Assembly: GCF_947493765.1 (NCBI RefSeq)
Contig: NZ_CANLSZ010000001.1
Coordinates: 124,001 to 188,000 of the forward strand
Reading direction: 5' to 3'
Length of the DNA: 64,000 bases
DNA from: an uncultured Arthrobacter sp.
Lineage (GTDB): Bacteria > Actinomycetota > Actinomycetes > Actinomycetales > Micrococcaceae
The position numbers and the translations under genes were made by a program. The notes under the pieces are model-generated. The model ran no database searches. It worked only from the letters and a program-made list of their open reading frames with translations, and had not been told where the DNA came from. Positions 30,464-39,212 of the stretch are shown here, piece after piece; within the stretch, counting starts at the first letter, position 1; each line of letters opens with the position of its first letter.

Positions 30464-31428
30464 CGGTCCTGGTGACCGGCGCGAGCGGCATGCTCGGGCG
30501 CGCCGTCGCCCGACAGCTGCTGATCGACGGCACACCGGTCCGCACCTTCCAGCGGACGCCCTCGGGCGTGCCCGGGGTCGAGGACCGCCTGGGCTCCGTC
30601 GACGACGGCGCAGCGGTCCGCAACGCCGTGCGGGGCTGTTCGGGCGTGATCCATCTCGCCGCGAAGGTCTCGTTCACCGGGGTGTCCGCGGACTTCGACC
30701 GCATCAACGTCGAGGGCACCCGACTGGTCCTCGGGTGCGCCCGGGCGGCCGGTGTTCGCGACGTCGTCCACGTCTCCTCGCCGTCGGTCGCCCACAGCGG
30801 CGCCTCACTCATCGGTGTGCCGGCCGGTCCCGCGGATCCGGTGCGCGCCCGGGGCGATTACGCCCGGACGAAGGCCGCTGCGGAGCTGCTGGCCCTTGCG
30901 GGCTCCACCCCGGACTTCCGGGTCGCTGCAGTGCGACCGCACATCGTCTGGGGACCCGGGGACACCCAGCTCGTCCAGCGCGTCATCCATCGTGCGCGCG
31001 CCGGCCGTCTGCCACTGCTCGACGGCGGCACCGCCCTGATCGACACCACCTATGTGGACAACGCCGCGGCCGCCATCGTCGCGTGCCTCGACCGCATGGA
31101 CCAGGCCCAGGGCCAGGCTCTGGTGGTCACGAACGGCGAGCCGCGTCCCATCGCGGAGCTGATCTCCGCGATGTGCCGTGCCGGCGGGGTGGCGCCTCCG
31201 CGCTGGTCGGTCCCGGGTCCTCTCGCGCGCAGCGCCGGAGCGGTGATCGAGCATCTCTGGCAGCGAGCCGGACGGACCGGGGAACCTCCCATGACGCGAT
31301 TCCTCGCCGAGCAGCTGTCCACCGCCCACTGGTTCGACCAGCGCCACACCCGGAGCGTGCTCGACTGGACACCTGCGGTCGGCCTCGACGAGGGCTTCGC
31401 CCGCTTGGCCTCGCACTACCGCCGCTGA
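30460..31428 (+). CDS. oleD: OleD-type NAD(P)-dependent epimerase/dehydrogenase
   Basis: VTVLVTGASGMLGRAVARQLL, GDYARTKAAAELLAL (YxxxK); start overlaps the oleBC stop. Confidence 0.85.
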   Translation: MTVLVTGASGMLGRAVARQLLIDGTPVRTFQRTPSGVPGVEDRLGSVDDGAAVRNAVRGCSGVIHLAAKVSFTGVSADFDRINVEGTRLVLGCARAAGVRDVVHVSSPSVAHSGASLIGVPAGPADPVRARGDYARTKAAAELLALAGSTPDFRVAAVRPHIVWGPGDTQLVQRVIHRARAGRLPLLDGGTALIDTTYVDNAAAAIVACLDRMDQAQGQALVVTNGEPRPIAELISAMCRAGGVAPPRWSVPGPLARSAGAVIEHLWQRAGRTGEPPMTRFLAEQLSTAHWFDQRHTRSVLDWTPAVGLDEGFARLASHYRR

Positions 31429-31494
31429 CGCAGGCCATGCCATGCCAGGCCATGGGGTACCCGACCATCGGCCCTGACGGTGACGATGGTCCGG

Positions 31495-31539
31495 GAACGA
31501 CGAAGGACGGGATGCAGGGCATCCCGTCCTTCGTCGTTC
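31495..31539. terminator. Strong bidirectional terminator-type hairpin between convergent oleD and NlpC/P60 genes
   Basis: GAACGACGAAGGACGGGATGC-AGG-GCATCCCGTCCTTCGTCGTTC, 21-bp perfect stem, 3-nt loop. Confidence 0.8.
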
Positions 31540-31578
31540 GCTCACGTCATCACCGGCGCGCTGCCGGCAACTCGGCTC

Positions 31579-32382
31579 CTAGCGCGTGTAGTAGCCGTCC
31601 AGCGCCATGGCGTTGACCGAGTGCACAACCGTGCCCTGGGTCGAGTTGAGGGCACTGATCATCCGGCCGTTACCGAGGTAGATACCGACGTGGCCGCCAC
31701 CGTTCTGGCTCACGAGGTCACCCGGCTGGGGGTTCGACGTCGGGGTCATCGCGGCGATCTGGGCCCAGCTGGTGCGGGGCAGGTTGATGCCGTTCTGGGC
31801 GTAGGCCCACTGCACGAAGCTCGAGCAGTCCCAGGTGCCGAAGCCGCTTCCGCCGTAGACGTAGCCCTGGCCCTCACCCTGCATGGCCGTTCCGGCGATA
31901 CCGGACATCGATCCGCTCTGGCGGACCACGGGCTTGTTGGTCGACTGCAGGCTGTAGGCCGAGGTGGCAGCAGCAGCAGGCGCGGCGACCGGAGCGGCGG
32001 GGGCGTACGTCGCAGCCGGTGCGTAGGTGGTTGCGGCAGGAGCAGCCCACTGGGTTGCGGCGGGAGCAGCCCACTGGGTGGCGGCGGCTGCCGGTACACC
32101 CCACTGGTCGGTGGTGTAGGTGCGTGTTCCGTTCGCGTCCCACTCGGTGACGGTGTAGACGCCGCTGGTCGCGGCCTGCGGGGCAACGGGAGCCGTGGTG
32201 AGCTCACCGGCTGCGCTGGCGGGAAGTGCTGCGCCGAGCATGAGGCCGGAGGCCGCAACGACGACGGCGGCGGGCTTACCGGCTACCGAGGCGCTCATGG
32301 TGACGGCACGCGACGCGGTCACGAAGGGGTTGATGCGTGCGGGAACGGCGCGGTGGCGCGCTGAAAAAGTGTTCTTGGACAA
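31579..32382 (-). CDS. NlpC/P60 family peptidoglycan endopeptidase
   Basis: YGGSGFGTWDCSSFVQWAYAQNGINLPRTSWAQ, PGDLVSQNGGGHVGIYLGNGRMI; likely TTG start (LSKNTFSARHR). Confidence 0.88.
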   Translation of the reverse strand: MSKNTFSARHRAVPARINPFVTASRAVTMSASVAGKPAAVVVAASGLMLGAALPASAAGELTTAPVAPQAATSGVYTVTEWDANGTRTYTTDQWGVPAAAATQWAAPAATQWAAPAATTYAPAATYAPAAPVAAPAAAATSAYSLQSTNKPVVRQSGSMSGIAGTAMQGEGQGYVYGGSGFGTWDCSSFVQWAYAQNGINLPRTSWAQIAAMTPTSNPQPGDLVSQNGGGHVGIYLGNGRMISALNSTQGTVVHSVNAMALDGYYTR

Positions 32383-32394
32383 GTTGATGCCTTT

Positions 32395-32545
32395 CCCAAT
32401 GCCTGCGAAGTTAGCTGTCGGGTTCGGATGGGACATCCGGACACTCTGTTCATCACGCAAGCGCCCCAACGCTGGTGATTCGTGTCTTTACCCCTAGGAC
32501 TCCTGAAGGAATCCACTACTGGTTCCCCCGCCCCTGTCGAATGTG
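32395..32545 (-). promoter_or_regulatory. c-di-AMP (ydaO/yuaA-type) riboswitch leader of the NlpC/P60 gene
   Basis: Minus-strand RNA contains GGCGGGGGAACCA...CUAGGGGUAAAG...CAUCCGAACCCGACAGCUAACUUCGCAGGC, resembling the conserved ydaO core, directly upstream of a cell-wall hydrolase. Confidence 0.82.
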
Positions 32546-32723
32546 TTGAGCGAACGGTCCGTCCTCATCGACAGGGCTAGGCAGTGTGAGGATGGGCGCT
32601 CATCCATCGTGGATCGAACGCGAGATCTACGGTACGGGGTGGGAACGAGATTGTCACGTTAAGGTCACGAGCCTGTGGATTCGTCTGTTTTCCCTAACGA
32701 CACAGCACGCCGACGGGAAGAAA

Positions 32724-33686
32724 TCAGGTCCTGGCGTTGCGAGGTACGGGCTGGCACCAGGGGCAGACGGAGGAGGACCTGCCCATGAAGGCTTCCCTCC
32801 GGATGAGAGTCGTCCGCCCCTCCGCCGCGCACCTGCTGCACGGCAGACCCGCCCGCCCGTAGGCCTTGAGCTCACGGGAGAAGTAGCCGGAGGAACCGTT
32901 CACGTTGACGTACAGCGCGTCGAAACTGGTGCCGCCCGCGTCCAGGGCGCGGGTCATGACCGACGTGACGGCGTCGACGATCCGGTGCGTGTCGGGACGC
33001 CGCATCGTGTCGGTGGGGCGCGAATAGTGCATCTTCGCGGCCCACAGCGCTTCGTCGGCGTAGATGTTCCCGATGCCGGAGATGAGGCCCTGATCGAGCA
33101 GGGCTCGCTTGAGGCCGGTCCTCCGCGCACGCAGACGGGCATGGAACGCCTCGATCGAGAACGCCACGTCCAGGGGGTCACGCGCTATGTGGGCGGCCTG
33201 GTGCGGGATCAGCGGCAGGGATCCGCGGCCGAGTCCCCCGGGCTGATGATCCGGCGTGGGCTCGAGGCCGGTCACGAACATGCCCCCGAAGATGCGCTGG
33301 TCCACGAAGCGCAGCTCGGTGGGGAGTGCTGCGCCGTCGTCCCCGTGCGCAGCGGAGAGCCGGAGCCGGACCTTGAGGTGCTTCTCGGCGGGTGCCTCGG
33401 GATCCTCGATGAGCAGTTGTCCACTCATTCCGAGGTGGGCCATCAGTGCCACGTGCGGACTGTCCGAGGTGCGGCCGGGTTCCTCGAGGAGGAGCCACAG
33501 GAACTTGCCACGCCGGACGACGTCCTGGACCCGGGAGCCGGCAACCGTACCGATGAAGTCCTCGGGGCCCGCCACGTGACGACGCAGCGAACGTGCGTCG
33601 AGGATCTGGACGTCCTCGATGGTGCGACCCGTCACCCAGCGGGCCAGACCGCGTCGCACCACCTCGACCTCGGGGAGCTCCGGCAC
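32724..33686 (-). CDS. mutM: Formamidopyrimidine-DNA glycosylase
   Basis: [15 protein letters not shown]-terminus; C-terminal zinc finger CSRC...CPWCQ. Confidence 0.97.
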   Translation of the reverse strand: MPELPEVEVVRRGLARWVTGRTIEDVQILDARSLRRHVAGPEDFIGTVAGSRVQDVVRRGKFLWLLLEEPGRTSDSPHVALMAHLGMSGQLLIEDPEAPAEKHLKVRLRLSAAHGDDGAALPTELRFVDQRIFGGMFVTGLEPTPDHQPGGLGRGSLPLIPHQAAHIARDPLDVAFSIEAFHARLRARRTGLKRALLDQGLISGIGNIYADEALWAAKMHYSRPTDTMRRPDTHRIVDAVTSVMTRALDAGGTSFDALYVNVNGSSGYFSRELKAYGRAGLPCSRCAAEGRTTLIRREAFMGRSSSVCPWCQPVPRNART

Positions 33687-34403
33687 TCAGCGGTCACCGA
33701 CCGGGCGGCCGGGTGCAGGGTCGGCCTCCGCGGCCAGCATGGTCCAGGACTGGGCGGCCGCCGCCTGCTCGGCGTCCTTCTTGGACGGACCGCGGCCTGA
33801 TCCGTACTCCACCGTGCCGATCAAAAGACGCGCGGTGAAGGTGCGGGCATGGTCCGGGCCGGTCCCGTCCACGCGATAGTCGATCAGTCCCAGGCGCCGC
33901 GCGGCGGCCGTCTCCTGGATCCGCGTCTTCCAGTCCGTCCCCTCGCCCAGGACGGCCGAGTCCCTCAGGAGCGGCCCGATGAGTCGCATGACCATGGCTC
34001 GGGCTGTCTCGATCCCATGACTGAGATAGGCGGCTCCGATCACCGCCTCCATGGTGTCGGCGAGGATGGACGCCTTATCACGCCCGTTCGTGAGCTTCTC
34101 GCCCTGACCGAGCAGCACATGGCTTCCGAGGTCCAGGCCGCGTGCGACGCCGGCGAGGGCCTTCGTGCTCACCACCGCACTCCGTCGCTTGGCGAGGTCT
34201 CCCTCGGACAGCGTCGGGTTGTCGCGGTAGAGCGCGTCGGTGACCGCCAGACCGAGCACCGAGTCCCCCAGGAACTCCAGCCGCTCGTTGGTGGGGATGC
34301 CGCCGCGCTCGTAGGCGTACGACCGGTGCGTCAGGGCAAGACGAAGCGTCTCGGGGTCTATATCGACCCCGAGACGCTTCGTGAGCTCTGCGCTATTCGT
34401 CAC
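33687..34403 (-). CDS. rnc: Ribonuclease III
   Basis: NERLEFLGDSVLGLAVTDALY, LADTMEAVIGAAYL, C-terminal dsRBD. Confidence 0.97.
   Translation of the reverse strand: MTNSAELTKRLGVDIDPETLRLALTHRSYAYERGGIPTNERLEFLGDSVLGLAVTDALYRDNPTLSEGDLAKRRSAVVSTKALAGVARGLDLGSHVLLGQGEKLTNGRDKASILADTMEAVIGAAYLSHGIETARAMVMRLIGPLLRDSAVLGEGTDWKTRIQETAAARRLGLIDYRVDGTGPDHARTFTARLLIGTVEYGSGRGPSKKDAEQAAAAQSWTMLAAEADPAPGRPVGDR
34341..34382 (-). other. Perfect 18-bp inverted repeat (6-nt loop) within the 5' coding region of rnc
   Basis: ACGAAGCGTCTCGGGGTC-TATATC-GACCCCGAGACGCTTCGT. Confidence 0.85.
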
Positions 34404-34469
34404 AATTGCTTCGGTTGATCTGGTGTCCGGTGCGCGCGCCCGAATGGGGCGCGGTGGCGGCGGTCTGGA

Positions 34470-34673
34470 TCAGACGTCGGCGACCTTGCGGCCCTTGTAC
34501 TCGAGGAACAGGGGCGTGCCTGCCGAGTCCGTGACAACCTTGGCCTGGTGCGCGATGCTGTAGGTGACACGGCCGTTCTCGAGGGTCTTGACCAGCTTGG
34601 GCGCGGTGGCCTTCCACTGGGACCGGCGTGCGCGGGTATTCGCGCGGGACATCTTCCGCTTCGGGACAGCCAC
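34470..34673 (-). CDS. rpmF: 50S ribosomal protein L32
   Basis: [22 protein letters not shown]. Confidence 0.96.
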   Translation of the reverse strand: MAVPKRKMSRANTRARRSQWKATAPKLVKTLENGRVTYSIAHQAKVVTDSAGTPLFLEYKGRKVADV

Positions 34674-34675
34674 GG

Positions 34676-35266
34676 CTAACTCTCTTCTCTCTCGTCTGAC
34701 TCTGACTTGGTTGCCGCGTCACTCTCTGCGGCGGCGCCCGTCAACCCGGCGAGGGCTGACCAGCGAGGATCCAAAACTTCGTGGTGATGGTCGGGATCGT
34801 CGTTGAGGCGGGCCCCACATTCGGAGCACAATCCCTTGCAATCCTCCCGGCACACCGGCTGGAACGGCAGCGACGTGACCACTGCGTCCCGGAGCACGGG
34901 TTCCAGGGCGATTGCATCACCCTCCACCCGGTACTGCTCTTCATCCTCCTCCACCGACAGTGACTCGGAGTCGCTGTAGAAGAAGAGTTCCTGGATGTCC
35001 ACGTCGCGGTCGAACCGCAGGGGCTCCAGGCAGCGCCCACACTCGCCGGTCACTTCCACGCTCGCGGTCCCCGACACCAGGATTCCTTCGTGGACCGACT
35101 CGAAGCGCAGATCGAGGTCCATGATGGAACCCTCCTGCACGCCGACCAGGGCCACGCCGAAGTCCTTGGGTGCCGGTACATGTTCTTCGACAGTCCGCAT
35201 GCTTCCCGGACTGCGTCCGAGGTCCTTGACACTGAATGTCAAAGGCGAACTGAGATCGCTTTTAAT
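34676..35266 (-). CDS. YceD/DUF177 family protein (start ambiguous: TTG 35242 or ATT 35266)
   Basis: [46 protein letters not shown]; upstream of rpmF. Confidence 0.88.
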   Translation of the reverse strand: MKSDLSSPLTFSVKDLGRSPGSMRTVEEHVPAPKDFGVALVGVQEGSIMDLDLRFESVHEGILVSGTASVEVTGECGRCLEPLRFDRDVDIQELFFYSDSESLSVEEDEEQYRVEGDAIALEPVLRDAVVTSLPFQPVCREDCKGLCSECGARLNDDPDHHHEVLDPRWSALAGLTGAAAESDAATKSESDEREES

Positions 35267-35456
35267 GGTGACTCCTGTAGAACATATGACCGACGAATCA
35301 TTCTAGCCTGTCTGCAGGTGCAGCCCCAAAACACCGCGCTCCGTCCAGGCTCACCCTGTGACTGATGCACCCGCCGCCAACGCCGAGGAGCCGGGACCGG
35401 AAGCGCGGTTTCGCCGCCTCGACGGAGCCGTGAGCGCGTTCCTGACGCAGCAAAGA

Positions 35457-35897
35457 TCAGAGTGCTCTACGCGACAGTCGGTAGCCGACGACGGCGAGGA
35501 TGAGCGCGAGTCCCTCAGCGACGGCGGTGATGGTCTTCGTGGTGTACCAGACGGGCTCGTACATGGACGGGATCGGTCCGATCGTGGGGACCTGCACGTA
35601 CCGGTAGAGCAGGACCGCCGCAAGGGAGGCCAGCGCCACCAGTGCTGCCAGAAAAAAGGCCCTGCTGGTCCCTCTGAGGAGAACGTAGAGGCCGGACAGG
35701 ACGGCGACCGCGGCCTGGATACGGAAGACATTTCCACCACCGATGCCGTCGGGTGCTGCCTGCTCGAAGCCCGAGGCGAGCTGCAGGTGGATGACACCGC
35801 TGACGATCAGAGCCGCCGCCACGAGGAGCCTCAGGACCAGCAGGGGGATCCGGCTCGTTCCCCTGCTGGTGTCCGCGGACCCGTTGGTCGAGCTCAC
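35457..35897 (-). CDS. Small integral membrane protein of unknown function
   Basis: About 4 hydrophobic segments; start overlaps the end of the cupredoxin gene. Confidence 0.65.
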   Translation of the reverse strand: MSSTNGSADTSRGTSRIPLLVLRLLVAAALIVSGVIHLQLASGFEQAAPDGIGGGNVFRIQAAVAVLSGLYVLLRGTSRAFFLAALVALASLAAVLLYRYVQVPTIGPIPSMYEPVWYTTKTITAVAEGLALILAVVGYRLSRRAL

Positions 35898-36361
35898 CCG
35901 ATGACCAGCGTCCCGGACATCTGAGGATGGTAGGTGCACTTGACGGCGTAGTCGCCGGACTCCTCGGGCGCGGTGAAGGTCACTGTCTCACCTGCGCCCA
36001 CCTCGACGTCGAAATCTCCGTCGCCGTCAGCCGTGACGGTGTGAGGCGCATCGTCCTCGTTGGTGACGGTCACCTCGGCGCCGGGCGCGATGGTCTCGGG
36101 CATCTGGTACTCGAAATCGACGATCGTGATGACGGCTTCCTCGGCGGGGGCGGCTTCAGCCGTCGAGGACGCTCCGCCTCCGGCTGACGCTTCGGACGTA
36201 GGCACGGCCGCGTCAGACGTCATGGGCGCCGCCGGGGCCGAACTCGTCATCACGCCGTCGGGCGGGTCGGTGGTGGTCGTCTCCTCGGGCGTGCAGGCTA
36301 CGGATCCCATCACAACAGCAGCAAGGACCACCGCGGACAAAGCGTTCTTCGCAAGATTCAT
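35894..36361 (-). CDS. Cupredoxin-domain protein, probable secreted lipoprotein
   Basis: VVMGSVACTP lipobox; EVTVTNEDDAPHTVTADGDGDFDVEV...YAVKCTYHPQMSGTLVIG (type-1 copper site C..H..M). Confidence 0.85.
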   Translation of the reverse strand: MNLAKNALSAVVLAAVVMGSVACTPEETTTTDPPDGVMTSSAPAAPMTSDAAVPTSEASAGGGASSTAEAAPAEEAVITIVDFEYQMPETIAPGAEVTVTNEDDAPHTVTADGDGDFDVEVGAGETVTFTAPEESGDYAVKCTYHPQMSGTLVIG

Positions 36362-36731
36362 GGTGCTCTCCAGACATAGGTTCTGCGCCGATCTGTGGAT
36401 GCCGGGCCGCCGCACTCTCCGACGGAGGGCAGATCAATCATCTACGCGAGGACTCGACACATGTTGTTCGTCACACGTCGTGTGCCAGACGTGTGCTCCG
36501 GCGCACTATTTTCGAGATCATCACCGCTGGCAGTCCAAACCGATCGGGCACCGGAGGCTGAGGTCTTCCATCATCGAGTGGCGCCCCTCACCCAGGAGCA
36601 CGCTCCGGCGTGACCGTCCAGAACACATTGGGCGGAGAATTGTGGCTCGGGGAGCAGGCTCACAACCTGACCCCCCGGACGAGCCGAAACGTGGGTGAAC
36701 ATCTTGGCCGTGCTGGCTGCAGAATGAGGTG

Positions 36732-37319
36732 ATGGTTCCGGTCATCCCCATCGTCACTACCTCGCGTCTGACACTCACGCCTCTTTCTCCGCATGACATC
36801 GACAAGGTGTTCGACATCTACCGCGACCCGGCGACCTGGGAGCACTTGCCTACTGGCCGTCATCGGCGACGAGAAGAATCAGTAGCCCTGATCGCGGCCG
36901 GGCAGAGAAGCTGGACGGAGTCGGGCGCTGGGCCATGGGCCATCAGGATCGGTCGGACCGGCAGTCTGGGAAATCTGCTGCCGGGAATGTTCATCGGGAC
37001 CGGTGGAGTAACTTTGACCGCTTCCGGGCTGTGGAACCTCGGTTACCGATTAGCACCGACGAGTTGGGGCAGGGGCCTTGCCACGGAGATGGCCACGGCA
37101 GCAATCATGTCAGCGACAACGGCGAACTCCACCGCGCCGGTCACGGCTCGGGCACTCTCCAACAACCCCGCCTCGTGTGCTGTTGCTGAACGTGTTGGTC
37201 TGAAGCTGCTGTGGGAAGGTCCGACGAAAGACACTGTTGCAGCCGGTGTGCGTCGAAGAATCTATGCGGACCGGGAACCCACCGCAGCCCAGCTGGAGTG
37301 GCTTGTGGCTCGTGCTTAG
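36732..37319 (+). CDS. GNAT-family acetyltransferase
   Basis: TSRLTLTPLSPHDIDKVFDIYRDP...LGYRLAPTSWGRGLATEM. Confidence 0.85.
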   Translation: MVPVIPIVTTSRLTLTPLSPHDIDKVFDIYRDPATWEHLPTGRHRRREESVALIAAGQRSWTESGAGPWAIRIGRTGSLGNLLPGMFIGTGGVTLTASGLWNLGYRLAPTSWGRGLATEMATAAIMSATTANSTAPVTARALSNNPASCAVAERVGLKLLWEGPTKDTVAAGVRRRIYADREPTAAQLEWLVARA

Positions 37320-37426
37320 GCAGCATCGTCGCGAGCTCGAGTAGCGCTTCTTCACTCCGCGGCGGGCGCCGCACGGGCCTACCCTGGAAGGAGGAATGGA
37401 CGCAGGACGATCGGAAGGCAGAAGCC

Positions 37427-37848
37427 GTGAAGAAGTTCTACGTTGCGTCGAGCGTCAGGAACATCGCCGACGTTCGCCACGTCGCTCAAACCTTGGAGGC
37501 CAGGGGTACATCAATATGTACGAATGGACCGACTATGCGTCATCGGGCGACGCGAACGAAGTCACTCTCGATGATCTACGGGCCATCGGGCAGCATGAGA
37601 GAGATGCAGTGATGGGCGCCGACGTCGTCGTCGTCCTGCTCCCGGCCGGGAACAGCACGCATGTTGAGCTCGGCATCGCGATCGCCCAGCGCAGAAGGAC
37701 GATCCTGCATTCGCCGGACGACGCCATCAACGACCTCGATAGCACCAGCACGTTCTACCACCTACCTGAACTGGAGAAGTGCCACGGAACCCTGGACGAC
37801 GTCGTCGCAATGATCGACGGTCGAGAAGTGACTGATGCCGCCGACTGA
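37427..37848 (+). pseudogene. Nucleoside 2-deoxyribosyltransferase-like protein, apparent -1 nt frameshift in a G run at 37503-37506
   Basis: Frame 1: VKKFYVASSVRNIADVRHVAQTLEAR; frame 2 continues GYINMYEWTDYASSG...DVVVVLLPAGNSTHVELGIAIAQ. Confidence 0.8.
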
Positions 37849-37945
37849 CGCAAGTTTCGCCCAGCGACCGCCAGAACCCCCGCGGGTGCGGAACTGGGAC
37901 GAGGTAATCCTGCAGCCGGCGCCAAGTCCGAAGTAGGTTCGACTC

Positions 37946-38074
37946 ATGGATGCTCAGCAACTCATGATCACCGCCTTGGATACGGCTCACCTCGCTGCGA
38001 CTCGGTGGTCAGCGCGCGGACCCGCGGTCGTCCTCCTGCATGCCGGTGTCGCCGATCGGCGGTTCCGGCGATGA
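37946..38074 (+). pseudogene. N-terminal remnant of an alpha/beta hydrolase
   Basis: MDAQQLMITALDTAHLAATRWSARGPAVVLLHAGVADRRFRR* stops after the first strand (VVLLHAG); ATGA overlap with the MOSC start. Confidence 0.55.
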
Positions 38075-38613
38075 GTGGTCTGACTGTGTCGGTCAGCAAG
38101 AGTACGGACCATCATTTCAGCAAAGAACCAGCAGCATCGGTCCTGCTCGTCGAGGGCATGGGGGTAGAAGGGGACGCCCATGCTGGAGCGACCGTGCAGC
38201 ATCTGTCCCGCGTCCGAGCGGACCCCTCTCAGCCGAATCTCCGGCAGGTGCATCTCATTCAGGCAGAGCTGTTCGACGATCTCGCGCAAGAGGGGTTCCG
38301 GGTGGGCCCAGGTGATCTCGGCGAGAACATCACAACCTGGGGTATCGATCTCCTGGCCCTGCCCGTCGGCGCTCTGCTCCGCATCGGTCCTCACGCGGTG
38401 GTCGAGGTGACCGGGTTACGCAATCCCTGCAGGCAGATCGACCGCTTCCGGACCGGATTGCTCAAAGCGGTGGTGTCACGAAATGAAGCAGGGGACGTGG
38501 AGCGCAGGGCAGGCATCATGGGCATCGTCGTTCGTGGCGGCGAGATAAAACCCGACAACGTCGTAGGCGTCGATCTGCCGCCTGGCCCGCATCGGGCCCT
38601 GGAACGCGTATAG
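38071..38613 (+). CDS. MOSC-domain protein
   Basis: GMGVEGDAHAGATVQHLSRVRADPSQPNLRQVHLIQAELFDDL...GDLGENITTWGIDL...GLRNPCRQID. Confidence 0.9.
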   Translation: MSGLTVSVSKSTDHHFSKEPAASVLLVEGMGVEGDAHAGATVQHLSRVRADPSQPNLRQVHLIQAELFDDLAQEGFRVGPGDLGENITTWGIDLLALPVGALLRIGPHAVVEVTGLRNPCRQIDRFRTGLLKAVVSRNEAGDVERRAGIMGIVVRGGEIKPDNVVGVDLPPGPHRALERV

Positions 38614-38641
38614 CTCCGTCCCCTGGCCGGCATCCCGGCCG

Positions 38642-39115
38642 TCAGTCCCGCTGAAGCAACCGCTCGCGGACGACGTCGGGCACGAAGGGCTCGATGTCGC
38701 CACCCAATGAGGCGACCTCCTTGAGCAGGCTCGAGGACAGGTGCGCGAACTCGGCGGCGGTGGGGAGGAAGACGGTGTCGACGTCGGCCAGGTGGCGGTT
38801 CATGGTGCTCATGGGCAGCTCGTAGTCGAAGTCGAGGCCCGAGCGCAGGCCCTTGACCAGCGCATCCGCTCCGTGCTCGGTGCAGAAATCGGCGAGGAGT
38901 CCGCCCCCGAGGGGAAGCATCCTGACATTCGGAAGGTGGGCGAGACCCTGCGCGCAGAACTCCATGCGCTCCTCGACGTCGAATCGGTACTTCTTCGCGT
39001 AGTTCGTCGAGACCGCGACGATCACGTCGTCGAACAAGCGGGAGGCCCGGCTGATGATCTCGATATGACCGTTGTGGATGGGGTCGAAGGATCCGGGGCA
39101 GACGGCGCGGCTCAT
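38642..39115 (-). CDS. coaD: Phosphopantetheine adenylyltransferase
   Basis: MSRAVCPGSFDPIHNGHIEIISRASRLFDDVIVAVSTN. Confidence 0.97.
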   Translation of the reverse strand: MSRAVCPGSFDPIHNGHIEIISRASRLFDDVIVAVSTNYAKKYRFDVEERMEFCAQGLAHLPNVRMLPLGGGLLADFCTEHGADALVKGLRSGLDFDYELPMSTMNRHLADVDTVFLPTAAEFAHLSSSLLKEVASLGGDIEPFVPDVVRERLLQRD

Positions 39116-39212
39116 GCCCCTACGGTACCGAGATTCCCGAGCCGCTCGAGCCGGTGCACGCCTCGCGTGGTGACGTTGCCGCTCGGACTGCGGGAACGGC
39201 GATACTGGTGGC

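Noticed and set aside
35358-35924. Plus-strand ORF (188 aa) between yceD and the cupredoxin gene
   Set aside because: Antisense to the more plausible membrane-protein gene (35457-35897 minus), with low-complexity composition and no family resemblance.
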